Source of the DNA: Vombatus ursinus | Lineage: Eukaryota; Chordata; Mammalia; Diprotodontia; Vombatidae | Direction of reading: 5' to 3' | DNA: 64,000 bases | NCBI RefSeq assembly: GCF_900497805.2 | Contig: NW_020954569.1 | Coordinates: 25,314,231 to 25,378,230 of the forward strand | Part shown: positions 23,291 to 33,775 of the stretch, one piece after another | Layout: every line of letters begins with the position of its first letter | How positions within the stretch are numbered: the first letter of the stretch is position 1 | Notes under the pieces: generated by a model | Database searches by the model: none | Told to the model about the DNA's origin: nothing | The model's input: the letters and a program-made list of their open reading frames with translations, nothing else | Program-made: the position numbers and the translations under genes

Positions 23291-25039
23291 AGAACTATTT
23301 ATGCATCATATCTAAAATAATATTTTGAAATGATTTAATTATTCAGTGTTACTTACCTCACATAGTACCCAAACCAAAATGACAAAGAACTAGCGATGAC
23401 AAAGACAGTGTTTGTTCACATTTCACTAACAACTTTCCTTTAATAACTAAAGAATTGAAATCTAATGGAGTGAATCTTCAAATAAATTAATAAGTTACAC
23501 AGAGGAAATTAATGTCTCTGTGCTTATTTGTAGGATTGTTCAGAGTCTTTGAAAATTGTATTATACACAAAATGTGCATTCTATAGAGCAGTTTACTTGA
23601 GAAACGCAGGGTTTAAATCATCATATGTATAAAATTTCATTTTCATAAGGAGTGTTATGACTAATTAGATTGTAAAAAAAGGCAAATTTTCCACCTACCA
23701 AAGGTGAAGAAGAAGAATCAGGATGAGAGACAACCTTTACATTTAGTAACATTTGATCTTGTCAGAGCCCAGGTTTCCATTACCCTTCCCCCTCAAGACT
23801 TCTCACAAGAATCAAATGACTTAGCGGTAATTTGGGTCATGGTCATGGGTACTTAGACTTTCATCCATCTTGCAGATGTATCTTTATCCCAGACTGAGAG
23901 AAACTCAGGTGAAGGAAGCAAAGGCATAACTTTAGTGAATCCCAGGGTCCTTTAGGAAGTGGGCTCCTTTAGCCAGGATGCCAGTAGTAGCCCAACTACC
24001 AAGTGCCTGGCCACACTATTTAGTGATGTGGCCAGGTATCATCCTTCCAAGAAAGCTTCCATTGTGACAGACTACTGTTCCCCTCTGAGCTGTCTGCTGT
24101 TGTCAACAACTTTGGAACCCCAAAGCAATGACATACTCACTTATCTGATGGCCACATAGCCTGCCAACTACCATTCTTTCAGATCTCACAATTTACATCC
24201 TTTTTCTTAGTAGGGCTCATCTCATCTACTTTGGGATTGAGTTTGTCCCCACTTTCCTAAAAAGGCCTTTGCAGCTTTACCACACTTACACAGTTCCTTA
24301 AAGGAACAGCTGTCATCACACCTGTACTCTGGCCTTAACCCCTTGGCGATCCTCTTGAAATGTAATCAACAGCTACTGACCAATTTCAATCTGCTCTAAT
24401 GAGACAAGAATTCCTTAGTGATCGTTACCCAGTAGAGACTCACCAATTTAGCTTATTCTAAACAGGTACCATCACATATCAACTAGAAAGCCTTTGAAAA
24501 TGTTTCAAAAATTACTGAGAATAATCTCTCAATCATCTGCCTGTCTTATTGGGTTTCCAAAAAGAACTCTTTTAATCCATCTAAATACATGCCAAATTCC
24601 AGAAGTGAGGGGAGAAGGTGTTAGCTACATACTGAAAAATAACTCTTCAAAAATCTATACACTAGTTTTATTTTAGTACAATTTGGGGTAAAAAAAATGT
24701 GTCTGATATTCAGATCCATACTGTAAGAGTTGAAACTCCAAATCACAGAAAAAATAAAATATGTAGAGTACAAATCAACATTGCTGTAAAGCAATGCTAC
24801 TGATTCCACAAGCTAAGTATGAAAAATTGGTCTCATTATTTGACAATAAAATTTCCTGTGCTGAAACTAAGACATTTTCAAAGAACCTGAAAGGAACTGA
24901 CCAAGTCAAGAGAAAATTTTGGTACAAGCCTTAAACATGAATAAGGTTAAAAATCATTTTGAGTTAAAAAATCAAGGAGCAGAAAAATTAGATGAAAATT
25001 AAGTTTGAATTAAAATTAGATTGTGAAAACCTTTCCCTT
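23291..25039. other. No recognised feature; one perfect hairpin
   Basis: Unique-looking. It contains the inverted repeat at 24006-24036. Short frames (60-71 codons) are not protein-like. Confidence 0.45.
24006..24036. repeat. 9-bp perfect inverted repeat (hairpin)
   Basis: cctggccac (24006-24014) and gtggccagg (24028-24036) are exact reverse complements around a 13-nt loop. GC-rich in an AT-rich setting. Function unknown; such a stem can arise by chance in 64 kb. Confidence 0.7.
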
Positions 25040-25527
25040 CAATCAATCAATCAACACTTATTAAGTTCCTACTGTGTGTCAGGCATTGTGTTAAGTGCTG
25101 GGGATACAAAGAGGCAAAAGACAGTGCCTGCCCTGAAGGGCTTACATTTTAATGGGGGAGACAATCTGCAAAGAAACATATACATAGTGAGCCATATACA
25201 AGATTAATAGGATCTGAAGAGGAAAAGCACTGGAATTATGAAGGGCTAGAGAAGGCTTCCTGCAAAAGTGGGGATTCTAGTTGGGACTCAAAGGAAGCCA
25301 GAGAGGTCAGTAGGAGGAGTTGAGGAGGGAGAATATTCCAGGCATGGGGGACATCCAGAGAAAACGCCTGGAGCCAAGAGATAGGGTGCCGTGCAGGGAA
25401 TAAACATGAAGCCAGTGTCACTGGATTTAAGAGAATGTATTGGGGAGTAAGGTGCAAGAAGACTGGAAAGGTAGCAAGGGCATCTCATATTTGCTCCTGG
25501 AAGCAATATGAAGCCACTGGAGTTTAC

Positions 25528-25530
<3 letters not shown>
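25040..25530 (-). mobile_element. L2 LINE 3' end with ORF2 C-terminal remnant
   Basis: Well preserved antisense copy of about 490 bp. It starts at the terminal repeat (caatcaatcaatcaacactt), then runs through 'tcctactgtgtgtcaggcat' and 'cagtgcctgccctgaagggc' into ORF2. The minus-strand translation of 25236-25457 keeps recognisable L2 residues (for example SCLFPARH, HAWNILPP, EEAF-like LQEAFSSPS). It is cut at the TG microsatellite at 25531. Confidence 0.88.
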
Positions 25531-25558
<28 letters not shown>

Positions 25559-25569
25559 GTGTGTGTGTA

Positions 25570-25610
<41 letters not shown>
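25531..25610. repeat. Compound (TG)n(GA)n microsatellite
   Basis: About 30 TG units with two interruptions, then about 9 GA units. It lies exactly at the 5' break of the L2 copy. Confidence 0.95.
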
Positions 25611-27029
25611 ATATAATGAATTATATTATAAATAATTGGGACTGGGACCCAATTTTCTCCATGACAGAAAGGAAAATAAATTCAATATCTTCGCATGCAT
25701 GGCGTAGAAGTGTTGCAAACCTGGCCATCTACCCATTTATGACTGCTTTTCCTATAAGATTCTACAGATTTGAATTTACATGCCCTTCAAAGTAGAGAAT
25801 TAAACATTATGATTTAAATGTAAAGTGAAAAATCCATTCTTATTCTACTTGACTACATTGTGAATTGATTGTCTTAAGATAACATAGCTTCTTAAATTGT
25901 TTAACTTACTGCCAGGTTGTAGCTTAGGTCTAGGGAGATTTGGGCCCTTTCTGTGTTATTTAATATAAGTAGTGGAAGTTAGACAAAGATAACACTAAAG
26001 TAAGAAAAATGGGAACAATTTCTTATTTAAATTAATTTCTTAGGAACATAAAGCTTTCAGAGATGTGCATATGTACATAGAGAAAGATTTATAATCTGTA
26101 AAATGTTTTGGTGGCTCTAAAGGACATATAATGTATTGTAAATGTAAGTCAGTAGTTTGAATCTTGCTAGTAATAGACAAGAAGGCTTCTGGTCTCAATA
26201 CATTTACTTTATTAACTTGCCTCACCTAATAATTATCTGATTTAATGACTCTATGAGCTTATATGTGGAAAATGAAGTATGGAAATCATCCAATTATGTG
26301 GATAATTTGAGATAAAAAAAAAAGCACAGTAGTCACAACTATTTGAGGTAGAAGGTGATATTTTCAACCCATATCATTCAAATCAATTTTTTTTACCACT
26401 TTGTGTGTACAGTTACAGTCATAGAACAGAAACACGATTTTTAAACTGGGGGAGCTATTTCACCACAAAAGTCCATTTGGATCCCAGTCCTATCACTGCT
26501 GGAGTCTTTGGAGACAATCAGAATGGGTAAGAGTCTTTATACTTCAGGGAATTCTAGGAAATGATGTGTTTTAATGTCAGGAAGGGAGCAGTTATTTTAT
26601 GTGGGCATTTTCCCTGCAGCTGGCATTTAGTGGATTGTTTTCTCTGACCTTCAAGGCAGTTTTAATTTTCTTAGCACAAAAAGGTCAGTATTTAACCTCA
26701 ACAGCAATTGTTTAGAAAACAGTTCTAAGAATATAAAGTAAAAGTAGACTGAAAATAATTGGTAAAATATTGTACCAACGTATGTTGTTATCAAAGAATT
26801 ATTTATAGAAAAATAGACAAAAGAAATGGTATGTGGAACACAAAATGATGGTAAAAGAGTATTTAGAGGAGTAGATACCAGAGATGTGGAACTCTGGCAT
26901 CCATATTCATCTTCATGAATATATGAATACATGAAGTCTAACTAGTTGTAGTTTGTGAATTAAGTGAAAGTTCCCTTAGTTTGGAACCCCACTTTCTAAT
27001 CATAAAACTGGTAGATAATAGGAAGACTG
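25611..27029. other. No recognised feature
   Basis: About 1.4 kb AT-rich and repeat-poor; no gene signature. Confidence 0.45.
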
Positions 27030-28445
27030 TAGAACAGCACATGTGGATTTCAGCAAGGTAGTAGACAAAAGCTCTTACCACACATTTGGGGTTAAGATTA
27101 ACAAATATGATATATAGTTAGTTGGGTTTGGAACTGGCTGAACAAAGAGGCACAGTTATTGATAGCAGATGTCATGCTGGAGAGAGCTCTTTTTGTGCTA
27201 CAACACTAGATCCTTGACCCTAACCCAGTGATCATTGACTTCTAAGAAGACATGAATGTAGTATACCAATCTGTCATGAAGATGATATAAAGTTAGGAAG
27301 CATAACTAATACTTTGGATGGCATAAATTAGAACCAAAAACCAAAACACATTAGAAGGATGAGACAAATCTAATAAAATGGCAGCGAATAGGAACAAATG
27401 GAAAGTCCTACACTTAGGCTCAAAAAATCAACTCTATAAATCATAGAGTCTTGGACTTTGACCCTTAGTGGTAGCCTATTCCAATCCTTTTCCTGAAACC
27501 TGAATCCCATTTATAATATCCCTAATAAATGATTATTCTGCTTCTATTTGAATACCTGTACTTTTGGGGAATGCTCATCAGCTAAGGTAACCTGTTCCAT
27601 TTTTGGATAGCTCTAATCATTAGGAAATTCTTCTTTAAAATAAGCTGAAAAGTATGTTCATGTAATTTCCAATTCATTAGTTTTAGTTATTTCCTCTGGG
27701 TCCATAGAATAAGCCTACTTAGTTTTCTATATGACAGCCTTTCAAATGCTTCAGGAAGAAGTCTTATCACCCCTAAATCTTCTCTTCTCTAGACTAACAT
27801 CATCAGTTCCTTTAAATGATCCTAGTATTGTTTTCATCATGCCCAGAATCTATCCTGATTCTCTTCTTGAAGTATTCTGACTTCTCAGTGGCCTTCCTAA
27901 AATATGATTCCCAAAGGTGATGTGAAGTGAGACTGGACTCCGCTTTGGCCAAACGACATCGCGAATATTGGGTCCAGTTCATAGAGCTGCATTTTAGGAA
28001 GGCTCCTGAAGGAGGGTGTCCCAGATGGTCAGGAGTTTTGAAACAGTGCCAAGCAAGCATTAGTTGAAAGAATGCAGGATGTAAAATAAAGCCTACAAAA
28101 CTTTGGTTGGATAGGATTGCTGTCTTTAAGTATTTGATTGGTTGTTTTGTGGAAGTGGGATTAAACTTGTTTGTCTGGCCTCAGAAGACCGATCTTAGGA
28201 TCAATGAATGAAAACTAGAGGGCAGGCAGATTTCTGCTTGACAGAGTGAAAAGCTTCTTAACCTTCAGAGCTGTCAAAAAATAGAATGGATTTTCTTAGG
28301 ATGCGGTAACTTCCTTTCATAAAGAGATTTTTAGTCAAGGCAGGGTGATCAAATAGAGAGGATATTGTAGATAGGATTACTTTTTTCAGGTAGAGATTAA
28401 ACTAGATGATCTTTGAGGTACCTTTCAACTCTGAGATTCAAAGTC
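27030..28445 (+). mobile_element. L3/CR1-type LINE, ORF2 end to 3' terminus, interrupted
   Basis: Sense L3 phrases run from the reverse-transcriptase C-terminal region ('ggatttcagcaaggtagtag', 'gaactggctgaacaaagagg', 'tcctacacttaggctcaaaa') to about 27440. They resume at about 27946-27970 ('ttgggtccagttcatagagc', 'tgctgtctttaagtatttga') and end at the 3' motif 'tagatgatctttgaggtacc' then 'tctgagattc'. Between them lies an L3 segment in the opposite orientation. About 180 bp of the expected sense sequence seems missing at the junction. Old and diverged. Confidence 0.75.
27441..27945 (-). mobile_element. Inverted L3/CR1 3' segment inside an L3 copy
   Basis: Antisense L3: 'aatcatagagtcttgga' end, 'taacctgttccatttttgga', 'gctctaatcattaggaaatt', 'cttatcacccctaaatcttc' and 'tcttctctagactaacatca'. 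It covers the same 3' part of L3 as the right-hand sense block, so the two blocks form head-to-head arms. A 13-bp perfect inverted repeat (27891-27903 / 27991-28003, gccttcctaaaat) marks corresponding positions in the arms. Confidence 0.75.
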
Positions 28446-28765
28446 CTGACATGCCCAGTCCAGGCTATCTCAACAAAACACATAAGAATTCTCTTTTGTT
28501 CTTATTCACTCGATTTCTATTCCTATCTGAAGTCAGTACCTCAGGTACCTATGTGAAGAGATAATGCCTTTGGTCCAAGTATCTTTGTGGATCAAATTAA
28601 CTTGAAATTTACCACATATTTGCATTAGTTTGAGATGTGCTGACACATCCTTAAAGAAAGATGAATTTAATACAGATACATTTCTTGCAGAGAAAACAAA
28701 ACCAAAATTCTTTCTACTTAACAAATGAGTGAGCCTTACATACTATCAAATGATGACTTAGAACA
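28446..28765. other. No recognised feature
   Basis: About 320 bp with no identifiable element. Confidence 0.45.
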
Positions 28766-28850
28766 CAATCAATTCAAAATAATTCCACAAGAGATATTTA
28801 TTAAGTCCCTACTACCTGCCAAACATTACACTAATTGCTAGAAAGTATCG
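28766..28850 (-). mobile_element. L2 LINE 3' end fragment
   Basis: Antisense: 'gagatatttattaagtccct', then 'actacctgccaaacattaca'. Confidence 0.65.
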
Positions 28851-28984
28851 ACAAGATCAATAAAAGCAACTCTTACTATAGCTCTCCAAAGTATGTTTCC
28901 CATTCTAGGGATACTATTACTCCTATCCTTCTATTCTTCTGTTTGGTTTTCCATTTTAAAAATTTATGTTCTTGCTTACAATCT

Positions 28985-29375
28985 CCTGTGCTAGGGCCAA
29001 GTAGTTGTAGGATACTTGTGTGACCTTGAGCAAACTACTGAACCTCCCTGGGCCTCTTTTTCTTCATTTGTAAAATCAGAGTTTAGTTTAGATCAGTGGT
29101 GTCGCATTCAAAGAGAAATGAGGCCACTAAACTGTATGTAAGGATCCTTGTGGGCTGCACATAGACTTCGAAAACCACATGCTTAGAGATTTATTTTTTT
29201 CCTAATTTATTTCTCTTGAGAATTATTTCCTAACTACATTTCAATCTGATTTCAGGCCACATATAGGAGTAAAAACATGAGCTGCATGCTGTCTATGGGC
29301 CAGGCCTTGTGTTTGACAGCTCTAGGTTATATGGTCTTTGAGATCTCCAGCTCTACATCTATGACGCTATGTAGA
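28985..29375 (+). mobile_element. THER1-like SINE, split by a hAT element
   Basis: Left part: 'acttgtgtgaccttgagcaa', 'ggcctctttttcttcatttg' up to 'gtttagat' at 29093. Right part from 29325: 'ggtctttgagatctccagct', 'ctacatctatgacgctatg'. Together they read as one continuous THER1 3' half. Confidence 0.75.
29094..29324 (+). mobile_element. Short hAT-type element, copy 2
   Basis: The ends cagtggtgtc and gacagctcta match the ends of the 4.1-kb copy. The flanking 8-mers are similar (gtttagat / ggttatat, 6 of 8). The interior has 'cttcgaaaaccaca' and 'aattatttcctaactacatt', as in the other copies. The clean interruption of a THER1 copy supports the boundaries. Confidence 0.7.
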
Positions 29376-29483
29376 GATGAAACTAAGGGTAGGGTAGGGT
29401 AGGTAGTTACCTGGGACACGTGCAGGGAGGTGCAATGAGGCATCTTTTGACATAGCACTTTTTACTAATGTATATATTTTTAA

Positions 29484-29741
29484 CTGGAACAGTAGGTGGT
29501 GCAGTGGATAGAGGGCCAGGCCTGGAGTCAGGAAGTCTCACCTTCCTGAGCTTAAATCTGGTCTCAGACCCTTACTAGCTGTGTGACCCTGGGCAAGTCA
29601 CTTAACCCTGTTTGTCTCAGTTCCTCATCTGTAAAAAGGAACTGGAGAAAGAAATGGCAAACAATTCCGGTATCTCTACAGAGAAAACCCCAAATGGGGT
29701 CATGAAAAGTCAGACACAACTGAAATGACTGAACGACAAAA
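29484..29741 (+). mobile_element. Mar-1 CORE-SINE with 10-bp target duplication
   Basis: Full-length sense copy: 'ggtggtgcagtggatagagg', 'ctgtgtgaccctgggcaagt', 'acttaaccctgtttgtctca' and 'ccccaaatggggtcatgaaa'. It is flanked by a perfect duplication, atatttttaa, at 29474-29483 and 29742-29751. Confidence 0.92.
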
Positions 29742-29751
29742 ATATTTTTAA

Positions 29752-30424
29752 TGTCAGAAAATTCCACAGCTCTCTGTATATACTTGGTGATAAGACAAAG
29801 TGTATGCTTTCCAATGAACGTTCAAAACTTTGCATAGGGGATGCAATTTTCAAATACAGAAGGGCACATTTTTCAAACCTATCCTAATGCACCAGATATA
29901 ATGCATCTGGTTTTATGAGATATATCTCACAACAATCAATCTGTTATTTTTTAGTATCCCTGTCAGATTTTTGTAAGATACTTGAAACAGTCAAATTTGA
30001 GAATGACAGTTAACTCCTGGTTATCTGATTGCAGATTACCTGCAACCCCTAAAAGTTGTCTCAATTGCAACATGAGTTGGCTGACTGACAACCATGATGA
30101 TTCTTCTAGAGTAGAACAGTGTGGACCTGAATCTTGAATCACTTCTATGCAGTGTAGTGCCTGGGAAATTTTGGTACAAAGAATATCACCACCTCCTGGA
30201 AGAGTTATGTCCCACTGAGGAGTCATGTCATGTAAAACCCGATCAGAGCCTCATGCTAGACCGTGCAATGGCCAAGGTTCACTTCTATTCAGGGTCTAGT
30301 TTCCCACCTGCTTCACTGCTATCTGAATGACTGCTTCAGAGCTATGACTGGCCTCTTTCTACCTGGGTGGGTTACGCATGGATTTTTGTTATATGGCAAT
30401 ACACTTTTCTGTTAGTACAGCTAT
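29752..30424. other. No recognised feature
   Basis: Frames of 69 and 87 codons on opposite strands near 29963-30330 show no recognisable protein. Confidence 0.45.
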
Positions 30425-30556
30425 GTTGTTTATCCTTTGTTTTGAAGAGGACCAATGGGTGAATTGGATTTAAGTGAAGCAGAATTGTACAGAGTCAGCC
30501 TTACTCTCTCTTACAGAGTAATTGAAGCCCAGTGGCAAGACAAAAGTCAGGATGAC
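30425..30556 (+). mobile_element. Unnamed SINE-like repeat, copy 1
   Basis: Shares two ordered blocks with 31717-31803: 'gttgttYatcctt...ttgaagaRgaccaa' and 'tgaattggatttRagtgaRgc'. I recall this as a widespread marsupial repeat but cannot name it with certainty. After the shared blocks it continues with 'cagccttactctctcttaca' and 'cccagtggcaagacaaaagt'. Confidence 0.55.
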
Positions 30557-31716
30557 TATATAACTATACGTGTCCATATATCTATATAACTATATCATTG
30601 TTTCCATTTCTGGTTTTAATTTTTCATGGTATCCAAATCAATCATCATTCCAAACTATCAATGATTTGATTCTAAATTAAATTCTATGTTCTCTATGATT
30701 ATTTTTTATTTTTTTTTTGTTGTTGTTATTTTGAGAACTGGAGTGAGGTAGACACATATGGAGTAAGCACATCCTTCTTTCTGATGATTCCCTAGGGAAT
30801 ATTTTGACTTGTCTATCTTGAGAACTGGCTAAGAACCAGTAAATAAAAAAATAATTAAAGGTTTAAAAAGGTACCTAGTATATTATAAATCCCTTTAGAG
30901 AAGAGGGATGTGCTCCCTTTGAAGGACTCTAAAAAGCAATGGAATGCATATAAACCAATTTTCCACTTATAAGTGCCAGCAGACCTGACAATTGCAATTC
31001 AATCACCACGCCTGCTGTCTTCCATGCACACTCTGTTCTATACTGTAGACTATGCTAGCTGCTGTTCAGCTCCAGCCCAGTTGTGAAATCACTGGACTAC
31101 CCCATCACACTTCAGAAACTCCAACTGTTTAAGAGTCACCAAATGAGTCCCATTTTCCTTGTACATATTTGGCCTGGGAGATCCTGTAATTGGGATACCT
31201 TGGAAAAACACAAAGTGCCCAGTGGTTTAGAGGTATGTACGTTTTTCTTTTGTCTTCAAATTGGTGACTGATGAGAGATAAAATATTTCATTTTATTACA
31301 GACCTTCAAGGATGTGAATTTTTAATCCTAAGTTTGACAAAAGTTATTTCTCTTTCTAATAAGCACATATTTGTATACAAGGGAGGGATTTGGCCATTTT
31401 GGTAAAGTTATATTAAACAACTGTGTATGAAAGTCAGCCTCCCTGTGCTGTTATGCATCAAACTGAATTATATCAGATTTCCACTCCTCCAGACAGTAGT
31501 GCCTAAGGAACACTTTTGACTAAATGCCAGTGATGTCATCTCAGCCCATGAAGGCAACAACAGAATGTGGGCTAGAATAAAGAGCTCATGAGTACCAGGA
31601 GATATAGAAATAAGATATGATATGCACTGATAAGTTACCCTAGAAATGTATAATCCTTGCTATTGATTTGAATTAAATACAAAAGAGGTTCACATAGGAT
31701 CTTAACCATATGGGCT
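30557..31716. other. No recognised feature
   Basis: About 1.2 kb with no repeat or gene recognised. An A/T-rich patch lies near 30690-30730. Confidence 0.45.
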
Positions 31717-31803
31717 TGTTGTTCATCCTTCCTTCTTGAAGAAGACCAACGACATCACGAGCATGATGTCTTGACTTGTGTATGAATTGGATTTGAGTGA
31801 GGC
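31717..31803 (+). mobile_element. Unnamed SINE-like repeat, copy 2 (truncated)
   Basis: Same family as 30425-30556 but retaining a middle part missing there ('gacatcacgagcatgatgtc'). It ends after the 'tgaattggatttgagtgagg' block. Confidence 0.55.
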
Positions 31804-31804
31804 T

Positions 31805-31883
31805 TTATTACAACTACCACTACTACCACAGCCACCTGACATTTATATGGTGCTCTGAGGCTTGTAAAGCACATTTCGACACA
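31805..31883 (-). mobile_element. Ther-2-like SINE 3' fragment
   Basis: Antisense: 'gacatttatatggtgctctg', then 'aggcttgtaaagcacat', abutting the Mar-1 copy. Confidence 0.6.
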
Positions 31884-32141
31884 TTGCTGTTGTTCAGTTG
31901 TTTTTCAGTCATGTCCAAATCTTTGTGATGCCATTTATGGTTTTCTTGCCAGAGATACTGAAGTGGTTTGCCATTTCCTTCTCCAGCTCATTTTACAGAT
32001 GAGGAAACCGAGGAAAACAGTATTAAGTGACTTGCCCAGGCTCACAGAGCTAGCAAGTGTCAAGGCCAGATTTAATCTCAAGAAGATGAGTCTTCCAGCC
32101 TCCAGGTCTGGTATTCTATCCACTGTGCCACCTACCTGCCT
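31884..32141 (-). mobile_element. Mar-1 CORE-SINE, near full length
   Basis: Antisense: 'tgctgttgttcagttgtttt', 'gtggtttgccatttccttct', 'gatgaggaaaccgaggaaaa' and the head end 'ctgtgccacctacctgcc'. Confidence 0.9.
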
Positions 32142-32206
32142 TCAACATAGCTCATTAGAAAAAATGAAATAACTTTTCTATAGTTTCTACAGAGAAAGGG
32201 TTGAAG

Positions 32207-32412
32207 GGAAGTCACATGGTACAGTGGAAAGAACACTTGCCCTGGATTCAGAGGTCCTGGGTTCAAATCCTACCTCTGATACTTACTACCTTTGTGATCT
32301 TGGGCAAGGCACATTTTAAATTACTCCAAACCTCAGTTTCCTCACCTGTTGAATGAGAATATTATACTAGATGACTTCTGAGGTTCCTTCCAACTCTAAT
32401 TCTATGATACTG
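32207..32412 (+). mobile_element. THER1-like SINE, near full length
   Basis: Sense: 'catggtacagtggaaagaac', 'ctgggttcaaatcctacctc', 'tgtgatcttgggcaaggcac' and tail 'tagatgacttctgaggttcc' then 'ttctatgata'. Confidence 0.88.
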
Positions 32413-32436
32413 TGACTACTACTATCCTCTTTGTCT

Positions 32437-32573
32437 CACTGATTAGCTTGGGTAGCTACATGACCCTGGGTAAATTGCTTAACCACTATGGATCACAGCT
32501 TCCTCATCTGTAAAATGAAGGGTCATAACCAAATGATCTCTAAGATTCCTTCCAGCTTTAGAGTTCTAGGATT
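32437..32573 (+). mobile_element. THER1-like SINE, 5'-truncated
   Basis: Second THER1 in tandem: 'acatgaccctgggtaaattg', 'cttcctcatctgtaaaatga' and 'aaatgatctctaagattcct'. Confidence 0.8.
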
Positions 32574-32574
32574 T

Positions 32575-32690
32575 AATTCAGTGAATATGTATTAATTGCC
32601 TAATTTGTATAAAACTCTGAGTTAATGCTGGGGATACAAAGACAAACAGACGTAGTTATTTTCCCCAAAGACATGTTAATTACTTGAGAT
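32575..32690 (-). mobile_element. L2 LINE 3' end fragment
   Basis: Antisense: 'gtgaatatgtattaattgcc', 'ttaatgctggggatacaaag'. Confidence 0.65.
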
Positions 32691-32928
32691 AATAATAGAT
32701 GATATTTATATAGTGATTTATATTCATTATTTAAATGGGACCTTACAACATGGTAGGCACTACAAGTGTTATTATCCTCATTTTATAAATGAAGAAACTG
32801 AGGCTCATGACCAGAGTGGTCTAGAGACTTGCCCATGGTCACAATTTTTAAGTGTTAGAAGTGAGATTAAGACCTAGGTTTTCCAGAATGAAATTATAGT
32901 ACTCTATCCCATATACCACACTACTATC
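32691..32928 (-). mobile_element. Ther-2-like CORE-SINE
   Basis: Antisense: 'gatatttatatagtgattta', 'acaacatggtaggcactaca', 'atgaagaaactgaggctcat' and 'gcccatggtcacaattttta', with a diverged head. Confidence 0.75.
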
Positions 32929-33344
32929 AATAAGAAATCTAGACAAGTAACTGCCAATTAGAACATGATAAATGCCTAAGAGATCAAACAGAGGGATACC
33001 CAACTTAATTGAGTTCGATTCAACAAACATTTAAGTGATTACTAAGGATATAAATATGAAAAAAAGGGCTCCTGCTTTCAAGAATCTTATAAACTAACAG
33101 GGGGGCAATGTAGATGAATAAGCACGATGAAAAGATAAGATAAGAACAGAGACGAGACTGACAAAGTGCTTTAGGAAAACTGAAAGAGGGAATTCACTGA
33201 GGGGAATCAGAGAAAGCTTTATGGAGGAAAGGTGACATCTAAGCTTGGCCTTGAAGGAAGAAAAGAGTATCAAGAGTTTCACAAATGCATGAAAGACACT
33301 TTGGCTATAACATAAAGATGAAGAGTAACTGAAGGGTTGGTTTG

Positions 33345-33493
33345 TTTGTTGCTTTTTGGTGAGGCAATCGGGGGTAAGTGTTGCCCAGGGTCACACAACT
33401 AGTAAGTGTCAAGTGTCTGAGGCTAGATTTAAATTCAGGTGCTCCTGACTCCAGGGTCAGACCTCTATCCACTGCACCACCTAGCTGCCTCTT
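33345..33493 (-). mobile_element. Short tRNA-derived SINE
   Basis: Antisense insertion: a T/G-rich side, then 'gtgaggcaatcgggggtaag', 'cccagggtcacacaactagt' and 'tgtcaagtgtctgaggct', with head end 'tgcaccacctagctgcc'. It lacks the Mar-1 3' half. Same type as the truncated copy at 36.4 kb. Confidence 0.75.
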
Positions 33494-33521
33494 GTTTGTT
33501 CATTTTTTAGCAAGGGAGTTA

Positions 33522-33775
33522 TATGAGGAAATTGGATGCCATAGTGGGTAGAGCATTGGATCTGGAATCAGGATACTTGAGTTCCAATTCTGCTTTAAAC
33601 ACTTACTAGTTATGTGACCATAGACAACTTACTTAACTTCTGTCTGCCTTAGTAGGGATAATAATAGCACCAACTTCCAAAGGCTGTTATGATGATAACA
33701 TTAGATATTTGTAAAATACTTTGCAAACCTTAAAGCACTTTGTAAATGCTACCCATTGTTTTTTGTTGTTATTTT
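33522..33775 (+). mobile_element. Ther-2-like CORE-SINE
   Basis: Sense: 'gtagagcattggatctggaa', 'cacttactagttatgtgacc' and tail 'atttgtaaaatactttgcaa' then 'accttaaagcactttgta'. Confidence 0.8.

Noticed and set aside
25236-25506. Minus-strand frames with protein-like sequence
   Set aside because: They are the decayed C-terminal end of L2 ORF2, not a host gene.
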